A stretch of DNA of 64,000 bases from Globisporangium splendens (taxonomy: Eukaryota; Oomycota; Peronosporomycetes; Pythiales; Pythiaceae). Position 1 is the first letter of the stretch; each line of letters begins with the position of its first letter. The notes under the pieces are model-generated. The model was not told the origin of the DNA, did not search any database, and was given only the letters and a program-made list of their open reading frames with translations. Position numbers and translations under genes: made by a program. Shown here piece by piece: positions 15,096 to 26,089 of the stretch. The stretch is from contig VFIW01000102.1 of assembly GCA_006386115.1 (NCBI GenBank), forward strand, positions 1-64,000. Direction: 5' to 3'.

Positions 15096-16811
15096 TCATC
15101 CCACTGTCACGACCTCCATCATCAGTTGACCGCGAATCGGAAGTGTCAACGAGTAGTCATAGGTTATGTGCTGTCCCGCGACGAGCTCCAAGTGGAACTT
15201 GGAGAGGACCATCGAAGCAATGATCTTCATCTCCATCATCGCCAGGTTCATCCCCAGACACAAGCGAGGACCTGCGTGAAAAGCGGGAAATTTGAACGAC
15301 GTCATCGAGATCATTTTCCCCGTTTCTGCGTCAATCCAGCGCTCCGGCTTGAACTGCTTGGCGTCTGCACCCCATACGTGCGTCATGCGTGCCAACAAAT
15401 ACGACGAAATTATCACCGCTTGTCCCTTCTTGATGAATGAGCCATCGCTCAGAACCACGTCCTTGTTTGCTTGCTTCACGTTCGCTGGTACTGACGGGTA
15501 CAGTCGCAGTGTCTCGCGCAGTGTTGCCTCCAAGTACAGCAGCTCGTTGGTTTGCTCCATCGATGGTGTCTGAATGCGACCACTCACCAAATCAGGGAGT
15601 TTGCTGGCGATCTCATTGCGAATCTTGGTCTCCACGTCCGGATTCTGACTCAAACAGTAGAAGAACCAGCTGAGCGCTTGCGCCGTGGTGTCGCGACCAG
15701 CGATTAAAAAGTTGACGACGATGTCGCGGAGGAACACGGGGTCGAATGAACCGCTGGAGCTGGTGTTGCTGCTCACGTTGTCCAGGAAGAGAGACACGAT
15801 GTCCTTCTTGCCTGAGGTGCTGCTGCTTTCTGGAGTGGAGTGAGCTCGCGACGCTCGATTGGCCAATGACTTCTGGATGATACCAAACACGGTGTCGTCA
15901 ATCGTTCGGATACTGGCTTTGAGCTCTCGCTCCGCTCCAAGGTTCAACAACCGTTGCGTCTTCCAGAACAGCGGGGGGCGTGCCGCTCGTCTCTTGAGAA
16001 TGCGCTGCGCTCGATCGAACGCTGCTTGGAAGGGGTGTTCGGTCTCAGCGTCAAGCGCACCGAGTTCAACACCAAATCCAATTTCAGCAAATGCCTCAAT
16101 CGTGAAGCGGTTCAGTAAACTGAAGAGATCGATGGACTTGTTGGCTTGCGCCGCTTGATTCAGGATCTTGTTCAAAACAAGACCATGCTTTTGCACACTT
16201 TCGGTCATCGACTCACGCAGCGAGCGCAACGAGAACAGGTTGCTCGCCGTCTTGCGTTGGTGGACCCACTTGGATCCGTCCACAGCGAAGATGCCATCAC
16301 CGAGTAGATCTCTCAGGATCGTGATCGCGCGTGGTCCTTTGTCAAAGGTTTCGAAGTGGGTCTTCAGCACATCTTCGAACAGTTCTGGCGAGCTCACTAC
16401 GGCGATGGGGTTTTGTCCCATAATCCGTATCCAGAATGTCTTCCCGTCGAAGCTCTCGCACTGCGCAACCATCCAGTCATGCATATGGTGCATATGCGCT
16501 GCCAGTTGGAAGGTGTTGTACAGGATCGGAAGTGTTCCCTTGGGACGTCGGCGTGGCTCAGCATGCTTTGGAAGTGAGAGCCTCTCATACACGACTTGCC
16601 CAACGTGGATGACAGCCAGAAGTGTCACGGAGAGCAGCCCGACTTGCTGCCAGAAGTTGAGGTAGTCGAGTGTAGCCCACATTAGGGAGACGTCTGAGAT
16701 GGTTGAAGCTGTTGGAAAGTTGCTTGCTGCGTGGCGAGCGAATTGCGGACTGAGCTCTTCGTGGCGTGAGAGCCAGAGGCGCAACAAGCGCTGGGAAAGG
16801 TCTCCATTCAT
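15096..16811 (-). CDS. Cytochrome P450 monooxygenase
   Basis: This 571-residue, microsomal-type P450 has a hydrophobic segment near residues 50-70 as a likely membrane anchor. The oxygen-binding I-helix motif AGRDTT is near residue 369, and the ExxR motif (ETLR) is near 432. The heme loop FHAGPRLCLG has its ligand cysteine at about 518. The motif set and length resemble the CYP86/CYP52-like clan that hydroxylates fatty acids, but the substrate cannot be read from sequence. The start at 16,811 is the first true ATG; upstream in-frame codons are GTG only. No intron is needed. Bases 15,139-16,376 are repeated in inverted orientation at 24,545-25,782. Confidence 0.92.
   Translation of the reverse strand: MNGDLSQRLLRLWLSRHEELSPQFARHAASNFPTASTISDVSLMWATLDYLNFWQQVGLLSVTLLAVIHVGQVVYERLSLPKHAEPRRRPKGTLPILYNTFQLAAHMHHMHDWMVAQCESFDGKTFWIRIMGQNPIAVVSSPELFEDVLKTHFETFDKGPRAITILRDLLGDGIFAVDGSKWVHQRKTASNLFSLRSLRESMTESVQKHGLVLNKILNQAAQANKSIDLFSLLNRFTIEAFAEIGFGVELGALDAETEHPFQAAFDRAQRILKRRAARPPLFWKTQRLLNLGAERELKASIRTIDDTVFGIIQKSLANRASRAHSTPESSSTSGKKDIVSLFLDNVSSNTSSSGSFDPVFLRDIVVNFLIAGRDTTAQALSWFFYCLSQNPDVETKIRNEIASKLPDLVSGRIQTPSMEQTNELLYLEATLRETLRLYPSVPANVKQANKDVVLSDGSFIKKGQAVIISSYLLARMTHVWGADAKQFKPERWIDAETGKMISMTSFKFPAFHAGPRLCLGMNLAMMEMKIIASMVLSKFHLELVAGQHITYDYSLTLPIRGQLMMEVVTVG
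15139..16376 (-). repeat. Inverted duplication, arm 1 (P450 residues about 146-558)
   Basis: The arm corresponds without indels to 24,545-25,782 on the opposite strand (1,238 bp each). Translations in the frames I compared are identical in both copies, so the arms appear identical or nearly so. The arms are separated by about 8.2 kb. Confidence 0.9.
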
Positions 16812-18090
16812 TACAAAAAGATCCGAGCGACAACATCGCGCATGATGACGACCAATCACAGTGGACTCTTTTGTAAAAGATGGCTACTTCAACCTGATTA
16901 CACAGGAACGACACTGGTCATTCACCCGAGAACCTGGTGGATTTAACCCTTTCCCCAGTCGCGATTTGATGTATTTTTGCAAGAGCATTGCAAGCGAGTT
17001 TCCGCGCACAAATCGCGCGCATTCCTACGCAGCGCAAGTGTTTTGAGGGTACTGGAACGCAAAACAGTCAAACCTGTGGGCTCTTTTCTTATGAATCGAG
17101 CGCTTCGAGTACCTTGGTTCACACAGTAATCAGTACGTAGTCAGCGAGAGTCGCAAAAGCGTTGAAGCGATTGGAGAAGTAGTAAAAACCACGCACTGTA
17201 GTTCAAGTGAGAAGACAGTTGGTCTGCTGCAAACTTCAACTACTGTCGTGATATATTACTGCGCACGCACACTCCAGTCATTCGCCTCAGTATGGATCAC
17301 CTGAAATGTACACAGAGTAAGAGGAAATGTGAGCACCCAGGCGATGAGCACAGGCGCAGAAAAGACAAAAATCTGCTTTATTATTGGCGGAAATATCCAA
17401 TGGTTGGATGAATCAAATGCGGGCGATGATCCATTATTCTGTTGAGAATGAGGATGCTTTTCTTCAACTCTAATGCGTGTGAGAGAGCACAGAATGACGC
17501 CCGTTCCAAATTGAGGCGAATGACAATGGTATTGATGCTGTTATCACGTCACAGCTGAGGAGAAAACCAAACTAGCGAGAAGTGATCCGCTTTTCCTCGC
17601 AACACAATCCAGAGTTGTCACCACACATGTGCTCCTAAAGCAAACAAAATAAGTCACGCGTCCTGCATAACAGTTGAGGCGCCGCACTCATTTCCGCCAG
17701 ACCTCATAAACGCTTAGCGGCGTATTGCTAACGTCCGAACGCAGCACAGGAACGTCTTCTCCGACTTTTCAATAACGAGCTTCATGACTACAGAAAGCAC
17801 GCGCTCAAACTCCTGGGCATATGTAAGCAAATCGCATAATCTGCCAAAACCTTAACTCAAAACAGCAGAACAAGGACACCACGCCCCGCCCAACAACCAG
17901 CAATACCCGCTGTGCAGTTTCTGGAAGTATAAATTGTACAAGGTTTTGCCGCCTGTGCTTTGTTATATTTATGCTGCAACTTGAGCGGCGTTAGAATCAT
18001 TTCAGTGATGCTTTGCGCAATGCCGAAACACGCTAAAAAATGCTGATTTTGTCGTTTTCGTGCGCACTCTGGCGTCACGGCCACGGGACA
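16812..18090. other. Non-coding region upstream of P450 and LINE
   Basis: No credible gene was found. It includes the P450 promoter side (16,812-17,100) and AT-rich sequence with only short random frames. The LINE remnant begins near 18,090. Confidence 0.5.
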
Positions 18091-20668
18091 CCTATGCTTC
18101 GTTCATTCGGTCAAGGAATCGCTATACCATTGCGCAAGAAAGGAGATTCGCCAAATCCCCTCGATTACAGACCAATCGCTCTGCTTACCACCACCTACAA
18201 GTTATTTGCAAAAGTCCTAGCAACAAGGCTGCAAGACATCCTTCTGTGGATCATCGGGGACGCACAACAAGGCTTCGTACGCGACCGACTGATGGAGAAC
18301 GCGATCTTTGTTATGCAAGCCGCGTTGGATAAAGCGTACCACAACAACGCTGAAGGGTTGGATGACGCTCCGGGAATTGCGATGCTTGACTTCATGAAGG
18401 CTTACGACACATTGGACAGAGACTTTCTGTACCTTGTGCTGAGCAAGTTCGGCTTTGGGCGACAATTTGTGGATTTAGTACGTCGAATGCACTCGGACAC
18501 TACAGCGCAGTACCTGGTGAACGGTGAACTGTCGAGAGAATGGGAGGTCAAGTCGGGAATTCGTCAAGGTTGCCCCTGGCCCCTCTCCTGTTTATCGTCG
18601 CCGCGGAGATTCTCGCACTGGCAGTACAACAAGACCCCCATCTGGAAGGAATTCGCGTGACCAGATCCGGAGCAGAACCCCATCTTATTTCGACCTTCGT
18701 CGACGACTCCGCCGTCTTTTTGAAACAAGGGAAACAGCTGCCTCGACTGATGCAGCTGCTGTCCGAGTTCGGCCAGCAATTAGGTCTGCACGTGCAACCA
18801 ACGAAAAGCAGCTATATCTGTCTCAACACAGCAGTAGTCCAGGAACAAAGATGCGGCATCCCAATTCTGAAGCATGGAGAGACGGTGAGGTACCTTGGCA
18901 TCCAAATAGGTACTGGGAACATCACACAAGCTAATTGGGACGACCGCCTGCAAAAGCTCCGAACCAGATTGATCATCGCGACCAAAGTCTCCAACAGTGT
19001 GGTGGGGAGAGTGCTTATACTGAACTCGGTCTTGCTACCGTCGATTCTGTTCACTGCCGTCCGCATCAAGCCCCCAGCGAGAGTCGTGGATCAGCTAGCG
19101 AATCTACAAAAGCAACTTTTGTGGAAATCGACTCTCGGCACAAGGTGAGCCCTTCCCTTCTTTACCTGCCAGTCAAGGAAGGAGGCGTAGGTCTCTATTC
19201 AATACCTCTTGCAATAAAGCGACAAGCGATGCGGCGGACAACTCGGTGGCTACAGCGATCGCGAGACAAGTGTACAGAAGCTTGGCATGAACAGGTTCAT
19301 CAGGACAAAAGTCAAAACTGGGGATGCTGCGCGATTTCACCCAAGGAGCGAAGCCGGCTCGCACAGACAAGGCTGTACCAGACGAACAATATCCACAGAC
19401 TCGGGTGGGAATATCTCTATGAAGACCTGGTGGCGGCAAAGAGACGCGATCTCGCGTGGAAAGACGATCTGAAGCGACAGATGGAATCCTTGCTATCGAG
19501 CCTGGACCTCGAGTGGAGATCAGTCGGACGTGTAGATGTGTACTTTGCGAGAAAACCTGAGCAGACGATTCATCAACAATCGGAAGAGACTCGAGCGTTC
19601 TGGCCATCCTTTCAGTGGAACGACAACCCCCGGTTAATCGACAGTCAAGGCGAGCAGTATACAGTCAAAACGGTTCTTTTCCTGAAGGAATGCAGTTTGG
19701 CCAGCTTCAAAGTGAGATGGGAAGAAGAGCGAGTGTTCTCTGTGCGGCTACCAACCATGACGGCGACTCTCACGCTCAAACGAATGACCACCTTGCGAAA
19801 ACTCGTAACCAGCATCATTCTATGCTCACCGGAGATAGAAATCGATACAGGCAACCAGCTAAACAGTCAACAGGAGCCGTGGAGCAGGAAACACACAAAA
19901 CGAGAGTACAAGTGGATCGGCAACGGCATGGGAGCCATCATCGCAGTGTCAGTGTCGGAGAGAAGCCACACGGACTACATTCAGATGCAACAGCAAGCAA
20001 ATGGAGTTCTCTGGACAGCGACTGTCTGCGCCAGGGATGCTGCTTGTCAACAAGACGTGACAATGATCGAGGAAGAAATAAAAACCATAGGGTGGACTTT
20101 CAAACCTCACCCGCTCAGGACTCATTGTCCATGGCTGATGCATGAACGTACTCCCCCAAACAGCATCCAGAAGACAATTGACCGAGCATGAACACGAAGG
20201 TTGCACAGCAAGTTGTACCAAGGTCTCGGAGGACTCATAGACAAGCTCAACGAAGTCGCGAAAACTGATCAGTGGTACAGTCATGTGCAGTATCGACTAC
20301 CAGCAGATCTACGGAAACAACAAGGATGTCTTGCGCCGTATCAGATGTGGGCGACATACCGGGTTTCTACGATGCAGCTCAATTTGTTCCATCCGGGAAG
20401 GATCGAGTCTTCAGCATGTTCAAGTAATGCAGGATATGGGGAGACAGAAGAAACCATCTCACACATAGTGTGGAGTTGCAAGCGAGCACAAGCCGCGTTG
20501 ACAGCCTTCCTCGGGCGATGGATGAACCGAACATTGACAGAGCAAGCACTCAACCTCTTCCTGCCTCATATTGCTAGTCGCACAGCCCCGCCAGGTCAAC
20601 GATCTTTGCTCCGGGAATTGGAAAAGCACTTCGGGTTCATTACTCCGGAACACTCTGCAGCACTATAG
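18091..20668 (+). pseudogene. LINE reverse-transcriptase ORF with frameshifts
   Basis: The RT fingers/palm start (IPLRKKGDSPNPLDYRPI), the first catalytic Asp region (MLDFMKAYDTLDRDF), GIRQGCP and the active-site FVDD (near 18,702-18,713) are all recognisable. Frame changes occur near 18,577 (one base missing after GIRQGCP), near 19,140 and near 20,190. A long linker and a Cys/His patch (ETISHIVWSCKRAQ, about 20,450-20,495) follow. No full-length product is possible. Confidence 0.8.
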
Positions 20669-20704
20669 AAACTGTGGTTTATCATCACATCAAGCATCCC
20701 AGTT

Positions 20705-21105
20705 TTGCTATGGAGAACGAGAGTGGAAATAGTGCATGAACGGCAACACCTCACTGTCGAAGAAAGCACTCAGCGTGTGTGGACAGCGTGTGTGATGCAG
20801 GTGCGGGCTGTGGCTCATCGGGTGAGAACGCTCAAAGGAGAGAAGATCAATGCAGCTTGCCTGAGCCAACTGCTCAGCGAACTAGAGAGACAAGACTTGT
20901 CGCGCCAACTGGAAGCATGGACGACGGCGCGTTTGTATTTCGATGGAGGTGCACGCGGCAACCCAGATCCAGGAGGAGCGGTTGGGCACTCATCTTCCTG
21001 AATGAACACAGCAATCAATGGGAACTCAAAGCATGCGGCTATGCGTACATGGGACCAGAAGTCACGAACAATTGGTGTGAATGCAGCGCGCTGAAAGACG
21101 GTCTG
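20705..21105 (+). pseudogene. LINE RNase H domain, frameshifted and truncated
   Basis: The segment ARLYFDGGARGNPDPGGA is the first strand and catalytic Asp of RNase H. A one-base loss at about 20,983 shifts the rest (GWALIFLNEHSNQW) into another frame. The same loss is present in the second copy at about 26,379. Similarity ends near 21,105, before the later catalytic residues. Confidence 0.75.
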
Positions 21106-21345
21106 GAACACAGCGCAGATAAGGTGGGCCACATTGCTCAGGGTTCTCTCTCTTAAATACGCATGGAGGCAGATGCGCATTCTGCGCACCTAAGATGGCC
21201 CAATCAGATCCGCTCAGGTCGCGTGCCTACATGACACGACGTGTGCCTGGGACCTGCAGCTGCTCGCATGCGCTTCGTTCCTCTGCGTCCGCTGTTCATA
21301 CTCTCTTCGTATAGGGATCAGGTCGGTATTCGTGTGCTTGCAGCG

Positions 21346-23514
21346 ATGGTCGCGTGCGCTGCCATGCCGCTCGCGGCGCTCCAGCAGGCTGTGCTGAACG
21401 TGTGGAAGCTGCTCTTCGAACTGAGCAGATTCCTGAAAGAGCGCTCGGCGCGTCCTGGCGACCGGTTGCTGCATCTGCAATTCCACGTGAACGACAGCGA
21501 AAGCGGACCGCTTCCGAGCCACAAACCCACCGTGTACGTGGCTCTCGGCTTCGTGGAGAGCGACGAGGGCATCCTGCTCACGCTGAGGATCGCGACGCTG
21601 CTCGCCGAGTATTCCCGCATGCTCACTCCGTATCCGAGGCTCAAGATCAAGTTTTGGAAGTCGGTCATGCAGCAGTACCTGATGGACCAGGAGATCTCGG
21701 CGTTCGACCGCTGGGTGGTGCAGGACGAGCAGCTTCCGCGTGTGGGGGTCGATTTCTCAGGCACCAAGATCAACGGGACCCTGATGTTCCATGTTCGGAA
21801 CGCGATGACGATCCCGAGACGTCTCAATCATGCGGATCCAGCAGACACGCTCGTCAGTGTAAACAAAGAAGGCTCGGACGCAAAGACTGCCGTGGGCTTG
21901 TACTTTGACCGCTGTGGTCTCGATGCAAGCCGCTTGCGCTTGATTCAGCAGCTGTTAGACGGAGTGTTTGCGCATCCAACGCGTCAGTTTGGAGTGAATC
22001 TGCTGCATTTAGGTGGCGGCGAGCGGAATACGGAGTATTATGAGGTGCTTGCTGGTATCATGTCAAACAACGCTGTGCATCAGATTGAAGACCTCTCACT
22101 CGGGAATTTCGGCACGGAGATGCCGGATGCTGGTGGTCAGATGCCGCCACCTGCTTTGCAGTCACTTGTGGTGGCTGCATTGAACGACGATGTAGTCATC
22201 AGCAACCCACTCACGGAGCTTTGCGTGGGGGCAGCACCGCTAAAGCAGTTGGCTCTCAGTGAAGTTGGGGCGTGTGTGCCATCATTTGCTGCCGTCTGCT
22301 CGGCGTTGCGCTATGGATGCACCATCGAAGATCTATCACTGTCGTACTGTTTTCGAGATGTCGATCCGATGTACAAGTTGGAATGCTGGCGCTGGCTCGC
22401 GTTCGGTCTCTTTTATCCTCGTTCAAAGAGACTCGCGCGCGGTTTCAAGCTCGCCAAGATCAACCTCGAGGGTACTTTTCTCGATGAAAGAGCTGTGAGC
22501 GCGTTCAGACGTACGCTTCAGAACCCTGTCGCTGAGCTCGTGTATCAAGGAAACGCTAGGGGAACCGTGACATCTGATGTACGCCACGAGCTCATGAACT
22601 GTCTTGTCGTTGCAGGGTCGAGATTTTATGCTGCTGCCGAATCCAGCTCCTCGTGCGTGTTTGTCGTGCACGACACGAGAGACTTCGAAGCTTTGTGTGA
22701 AGAAAATGGTTGGTTCTGTCTGGCTATCCCCGGAGTGGGTCTCGGCTGGGTCGAAGCGAAGCAAATTGAGGTCATGGATCATGAACCAATTGGTGAAGTG
22801 AGTACAGCGATTCGCGATAGCCACGAGCGATATCAATGGATCATGAGCGAGTTGTTTGAGAGCGAAATATCACAGAGTGCGTTTCGCATGTTGCTCGAGA
22901 CGATTGGTGCTCGCCTGAGTTCGCTCGAGACGCGATATGTCTATTCGGAGCGCGGGACGCTCGTGAGAAGTATCTGTACGCACTGCGTGAACCTACAACA
23001 TCTCGATTTGGAGAGCTGCGATATCATTGACGAGGAGATCCAGTATTTACTGACTGCATTACGTGGCGGCCTGGGGGCTCGCTTGATGTCGCTGAACCTG
23101 AATGCCAATGACATTCGAGTCGAAACTTATGACCAGTTGGTCGATATCTTGTCAAACACGCAGAGAGTCCCAGTCTTGCGAGAGCTTCGACTCGCTGAGA
23201 TCCCGCTTGGAAAGCGCGCTGGTACAAGACTTTTCGATATGCTGTGCGTGAATAAGACGCTTCGTATTCTCGAGATAGACGACTCGTACGATGTCAGCAG
23301 AGAGCAACTGGACACTGCATACCAAAGTGAACTCCTTGGGGGTGATCCAATTGCAGTGGATCAGAAACTGGCGTTTCTGAGTGTTTTGGAGCATCCGCTG
23401 CTGGCCGCAAAGTGTCGGTCCATCGATTCTATGATCGTGTCGATGATTTTCAAGTTTGCTGCAACGCAAGTGCGGCGACAGATCTTTTGGAGAGTGCCGA
23501 GCTACCAGCACTGA
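21346..23514 (+). CDS. Leucine-rich-repeat protein with SH3-like insert, family member 1
   Basis: This 722-residue intronless protein was given the start 21,346 because it yields a length like its relatives at 30,401 (716) and 32,858 (711). An ATG at 21,268 would add 26 residues. Irregular leucine-rich (ribonuclease-inhibitor-like) repeats occupy about residues 190-430 and 520-700. A conserved block ECWRWLAFGLFYPRSKR sits before an insert of about 45 residues (438-480) that contains WFCLAIPGVGLGWV, reminiscent of SH3-like GWV motifs. No signal peptide or kinase domain is evident. The role is unknown; LRR scaffolds usually bind proteins. Confidence 0.8.
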   Translation: MVACAAMPLAALQQAVLNVWKLLFELSRFLKERSARPGDRLLHLQFHVNDSESGPLPSHKPTVYVALGFVESDEGILLTLRIATLLAEYSRMLTPYPRLKIKFWKSVMQQYLMDQEISAFDRWVVQDEQLPRVGVDFSGTKINGTLMFHVRNAMTIPRRLNHADPADTLVSVNKEGSDAKTAVGLYFDRCGLDASRLRLIQQLLDGVFAHPTRQFGVNLLHLGGGERNTEYYEVLAGIMSNNAVHQIEDLSLGNFGTEMPDAGGQMPPPALQSLVVAALNDDVVISNPLTELCVGAAPLKQLALSEVGACVPSFAAVCSALRYGCTIEDLSLSYCFRDVDPMYKLECWRWLAFGLFYPRSKRLARGFKLAKINLEGTFLDERAVSAFRRTLQNPVAELVYQGNARGTVTSDVRHELMNCLVVAGSRFYAAAESSSSCVFVVHDTRDFEALCEENGWFCLAIPGVGLGWVEAKQIEVMDHEPIGEVSTAIRDSHERYQWIMSELFESEISQSAFRMLLETIGARLSSLETRYVYSERGTLVRSICTHCVNLQHLDLESCDIIDEEIQYLLTALRGGLGARLMSLNLNANDIRVETYDQLVDILSNTQRVPVLRELRLAEIPLGKRAGTRLFDMLCVNKTLRILEIDDSYDVSREQLDTAYQSELLGGDPIAVDQKLAFLSVLEHPLLAAKCRSIDSMIVSMIFKFAATQVRRQIFWRVPSYQH

Positions 23515-23643
23515 GGCTGGAGTACGTTCGAGTCAGTGATTTGTGTAGTCATACTCATGGAGTTGCAACAACCACTACGCAGTCAAGAGTCATGGCAGAC
23601 GCATGCAACAGGTTTTGGCAATCGCATGAGCTGTCTCTGAAAT

Positions 23644-24544
23644 TTGCTCATCTTTCGTCTGGTTGGCTGTAGGTTCAATTCCCGACCGACTTGCGGGATC
23701 TCTCGCTTGATGATGGTGGATTGTGAACCATGGCTGTCTCAAGACGCTGCTGGTGCCAACGCTGAGCAGCTGGGTGCGTTTGCAGTCTGTCGTTGGCAGT
23801 TCGGTACGAATTGGAAAGCTCAAGGAAACACGTATTCTACGGTATATGGCAAGCTCTGCGCTGTGCGTTGGTTCCATCGAAATACGGCAGGTTATGATCC
23901 AGGCGTGAATGCCAGTCACGCAATTCTCCTCCGCGGCATCAGTCGCTTTACGAACCCAGTCCTCAAGCAGCACCCTCTATTCCGTTGCTTCGCCTGATAC
24001 ATCGTGACCTCGATCTCTCGCACCCACGCAGCCAACTATTGTGGGTAGACTGCTGCTTGGATATTTCTTCCAGTTAAGGCGATCGGAATATCTGTTCATT
24101 ATGCGCAAGTATCGCAATTATACTATCCGCCTCGGCAACATCCAGTTCCTGAGTCGCGGTGGCCAACGCGTGCCGTCACGAAAAGCTCAGATTGTAGGCA
24201 TCACGCTTTCAGATGCGAAGAACAATCAGTATGGACGCGGAGAGGTTCGCTACCACCACAAGTCAGGCAACCCAGTGCTCTGTCCTGTTAAAGCCGCCAA
24301 ATGGATACGCAAAGGTGCATCTGCATTCGGGACCCCTGCTAGTGAACTGGCATTGTCGACTCGAGGAGGTGGCATCAACTCGAGTGAGTTATCGGCAGTC
24401 ATTAAGGGAGGAGCAGCCAAAGCCGGCTTCGACCCAGTACGGTATTCAACCCACTCGGAGTCGGCGGGGTCACTACACTGTTAAACGCCGGAGCAGACTG
24501 GCTGCCGATCAGACTTGTGGGCAGATGGCTTTCGAACGCCTTTT
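23644..24544 (+). pseudogene. Tyrosine-recombinase remnant (Crypton/DIRS-like)
   Basis: The core-binding part (YSTVYGKLCAVRWFHRNTA, 23,830-23,890) is followed, after a frame change near 23,998-24,040, by the catalytic part. That part has FQLRRSEYL (first Arg), YHHKSGNPVLCP and the YSTHS start of the HxxR box at about 24,443-24,457. The HxxR box is disrupted by an indel, and the last segment (NAGADWLPIRLVGRWLSNAF) lies in another frame. There it joins the duplicated P450 directly. Tyrosine recombinases of this type move Crypton and DIRS elements, both known from oomycetes. No flanking repeats of such an element could be defined. Confidence 0.7.
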
Positions 24545-25782
24545 GAAGATGTGCTGAAGACCCACTTCGAAACCTTTGACAAAGGACCACGCGCGATCAC
24601 GATCCTGAGAGATCTACTCGGTGATGGCATCTTCGCTGTGGACGGATCCAAGTGGGTCCACCAACGCAAGACGGCGAGCAACCTGTTCTCGTTGCGCTCG
24701 CTGCGTGAGTCGATGACCGAAAGTGTGCAAAAGCATGGTCTTGTTTTGAACAAGATCCTGAATCAAGCGGCGCAAGCCAACAAGTCCATCGATCTCTTCA
24801 GTTTACTGAACCGCTTCACGATTGAGGCATTTGCTGAAATTGGATTTGGTGTTGAACTCGGTGCGCTTGACGCTGAGACCGAACACCCCTTCCAAGCAGC
24901 GTTCGATCGAGCGCAGCGCATTCTCAAGAGACGAGCGGCACGCCCCCCGCTGTTCTGGAAGACGCAACGGTTGTTGAACCTTGGAGCGGAGCGAGAGCTC
25001 AAAGCCAGTATCCGAACGATTGACGACACCGTGTTTGGTATCATCCAGAAGTCATTGGCCAATCGAGCGTCGCGAGCTCACTCCACTCCAGAAAGCAGCA
25101 GCACCTCAGGCAAGAAGGACATCGTGTCTCTCTTCCTGGACAACGTGAGCAGCAACACCAGCTCCAGCGGTTCATTCGACCCCGTGTTCCTCCGCGACAT
25201 CGTCGTCAACTTTTTAATCGCTGGTCGCGACACCACGGCGCAAGCGCTCAGCTGGTTCTTCTACTGTTTGAGTCAGAATCCGGACGTGGAGACCAAGATT
25301 CGCAATGAGATCGCCAGCAAACTCCCTGATTTGGTGAGTGGTCGCATTCAGACACCATCGATGGAGCAAACCAACGAGCTGCTGTACTTGGAGGCAACAC
25401 TGCGCGAGACACTGCGACTGTACCCGTCAGTACCAGCGAACGTGAAGCAAGCAAACAAGGACGTGGTTCTGAGCGATGGCTCATTCATCAAGAAGGGACA
25501 AGCGGTGATAATTTCGTCGTATTTGTTGGCACGCATGACGCACGTATGGGGTGCAGACGCCAAGCAGTTCAAGCCGGAGCGCTGGATTGACGCAGAAACG
25601 GGGAAAATGATCTCGATGACGTCGTTCAAATTTCCCGCTTTTCACGCAGGTCCTCGCTTGTGTCTGGGGATGAACCTGGCGATGATGGAGATGAAGATCA
25701 TTGCTTCGATGGTCCTCTCCAAGTTCCACTTGGAGCTCGTCGCGGGACAGCACATAACCTATGACTACTCGTTGACACTTCC
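24545..25782 (+). repeat. Inverted duplication, arm 2
   Basis: Partner of 15,139-16,376, same length and opposite orientation. The left junction abuts tyrosine-recombinase sequence; the right junction abuts unrelated DNA. Confidence 0.9.
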
Positions 25783-25825
25783 GTTTCGCAGCGAGCTGAA
25801 GATGCGCATCACCCCGATAGCATGA
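24545..25825 (+). pseudogene. N-terminally truncated inverted copy of the P450
   Basis: From 24,545 to 25,782 this repeats P450 residues from EDVLKTHFETFDKG to SLTLP, including the AGRDTT, ETLR and heme-loop motifs. The first about 145 residues, with the membrane anchor, are missing and recombinase sequence stands in their place. The last residues of the P450 are replaced by an unrelated tail ending at 25,825. The frame is open from 24,515, so a chimeric protein could be made in principle, but there is no native start and no anchor. Confidence 0.88.
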
Positions 25826-25851
25826 ACATAAGGGGTTTGGTCTGTGCATGT

Positions 25852-26089
25852 CTAGTAGCTGCGACGTTTTCCAATGAATGACTCACAACGCCGTCCTACA
25901 CTAGCTAGATTTTCTTGGTGTCTGCCTTCTCTAAAGCATGCAAGAACCACTCTCTCTTTCTTTGTAGGAGCCAGAAACTCTCTGGCGTCATCGACGGCTT
26001 TTGACCAAAGCAGGAGAGGGGGCATCCCGTTGATGGCGTCATGAAAAGAAAACCAAATACCGTAATGATAGAAACTCAGGAAGTCTGGT
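25852..26089 (-). pseudogene. Coding-like fragment cut by LINE insertion
   Basis: On the minus strand an open frame from the LINE insertion point to 25,852 reads like a protein end (for example LLLWSKAVDDAREFLAPTKK, stop at 25,852). Joining the DNA across the LINE would place an ATG about 20 bp before the insertion point, just past the stop of the START/FYVE gene. I recognise no family, and it may only be an open stretch. Confidence 0.3.

Larger units (their letters stand above)
18091..21105 (+). mobile_element. Decayed non-LTR (LINE) retrotransposon, 5' truncated
   Basis: Reverse-transcriptase, linker, cysteine/histidine region and carboxy-terminal RNase H follow in order but over at least four frameshifts. 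The endonuclease domain and 5' end are missing. An RNase H end is typical of some plant and oomycete L1/Tx1-like LINEs. Similarity to the second copy (26,107 onward) covers about 20,711-21,105. The 3' end beyond that was replaced or lost, and no target duplication was found. Confidence 0.8.

Noticed and set aside
23672..23690. GGTTCAATTCCC, similar to a tRNA B box
   Set aside because: The flanking bases do not form a proper T stem, and no A box or acceptor stem is present upstream.
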